Below, piece after piece: positions 63,533-64,000 of a stretch of DNA of 64,000 nucleotides (its first letter is position 1; every line of letters begins with the position of its first letter). Below the pieces are notes generated by a model, which saw only the letters and a program-made list of their open reading frames with translations, was not told the origin of the DNA and did not search any database. The DNA lies in assembly GCF_022747945.1 (NCBI RefSeq), contig NZ_JALDST010000001.1:1488001-1552000 (forward strand). The letters are read 5' to 3'. Made by a program: the position numbers and the translations under genes. This DNA is from Micromonospora sp. R77 (GTDB lineage Bacteria > Actinomycetota > Actinomycetes > Mycobacteriales > Micromonosporaceae).

Positions 63533-63570
63533 GCGGGTGGGGCGGTCGCGGCGGCGCGGAAGGAGCGCGG

Positions 63571-64000
63571 TCAGAGGTGGTCGGCGCGGCGGTGCAGGAG
63601 GGCGTGGACGGAGTCGATGTCGCCGGGTGAGGTGCGGGCGGCCAGCCAGTACATGATCCCGGTGGGGATGAAGAAGAGCTGGAAGGCGGCCAGCCCGACC
63701 GCGAAGTTCAGCGGCGGCGGGAACGCCGCCCGCAGCCCGTGGAAGGCCACCCCGACCAGGCCGTTGCCGGCCGCCCGGCCGACCCCGTTGACCAGGTTGC
63801 CGAGGCTGTAGACGGTGCCCCGGTGCTCGGGCGGGTTGACGTCGGCGATCAGCGCGAACCAGTTCGGCGAGTTCGCCGAGGTGAGCGCCAGCGCGACCAC
63901 GGCGGTGAGCAGGCTCAACCCCACCGTGGGCTCGGTGACCACGCTGGCCAGCACCGCGGCGATCACCGCGCCGGAGCCGGCGCCGTCCGGCACGTCGATG
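63571..64000 (-). CDS. MFS transporter, C-terminal part (5' end beyond window)
   Basis: Several hydrophobic helices, with NPPEHRGTVYSLGNLVNGVG as an MFS loop-helix motif, and FFIPTGIMYWLAARTSP near the end. The gene runs off the right edge. The substrate is unknown. Confidence 0.75.
   Translation of the reverse strand, partial: IDVPDGAGSGAVIAAVLASVVTEPTVGLSLLTAVVALALTSANSPNWFALIADVNPPEHRGTVYSLGNLVNGVGRAAGNGLVGVAFHGLRAAFPPPLNFAVGLAAFQLFFIPTGIMYWLAARTSPGDIDSVHALLHRRADHL

Overview
The window is a GC-rich stretch of an actinobacterial chromosome, most likely from the Micromonosporaceae (Micromonospora-like). The evidence is GTG/TTG starts, frequent ATGA/GTGA gene overlaps, F420-type and DUF397/XRE families, a class I DAHP synthase, SURF1, and long intergenic palindromes, including a GGGGCCCC-cored one I associate with this family. 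No rRNA, CRISPR array, transposase or integrase was seen. There is one tRNA (Arg, TCT).

Layout. 1-14,120 is mostly conserved chromosome: a split cobalamin set (cobB-like at the left edge; cbiB-cobQ at 7,978-10,550), SURF1, an ATP-dependent DNA ligase, an M20 dipeptidase, a uridine-kinase-like protein, a rhodanese, an SSB paralogue and an HPF-like protein. The tRNA-Arg at 14,265 opens an accessory-looking block to about 20,800: an autoregulated MerR, a phytanoyl-CoA dioxygenase, an APH-type kinase, GrpB, an XRE-DUF397 pair and, opposite it, three tiny overlapping genes. 20,800-31,813 holds regulator-target units: a Tat-exported PAF-acetylhydrolase-like enzyme behind a palindromic promoter, a DGPF/ECF pair, a double-HTH MerR divergent from an erythromycin-esterase-family gene, and a two-component operon. 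32,457-41,788 is housekeeping: PlsC, VOC, an SCP2/glycogen-debranching pair, CBS, PPOX, Asd and two M16 peptidases.

42,228-43,500 is a DAHP synthase gene preceded by a leader peptide containing Tyr, Trp and Phe and by an intrinsic terminator, which together look like an aromatic-amino-acid attenuator. 43,659-48,337 holds small membrane or hypothetical genes and an NlpC/P60 hydrolase. 48,411-51,744 carries a group 2 sigma factor with a sigma-R-type promoter, then murR-murQ with a palindromic operator. 52,017-56,843 has an SDR, a TMK-like kinase, a nucleotidyltransferase, a metallophosphoesterase, TspO and an M23 peptidase. 57,023-63,400 is a complete alpha-glucoside uptake and hydrolysis cluster (binding protein, two permeases, LacI repressor, GH13) with a LacI operator. 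An MFS gene runs off the right end.

Four genes (cobB-like, histidine kinase, a membrane protein and an SDR) are each broken by apparent single-base deletions, five events in all. Most lie in G/C runs, which suggests sequence errors as much as real decay.
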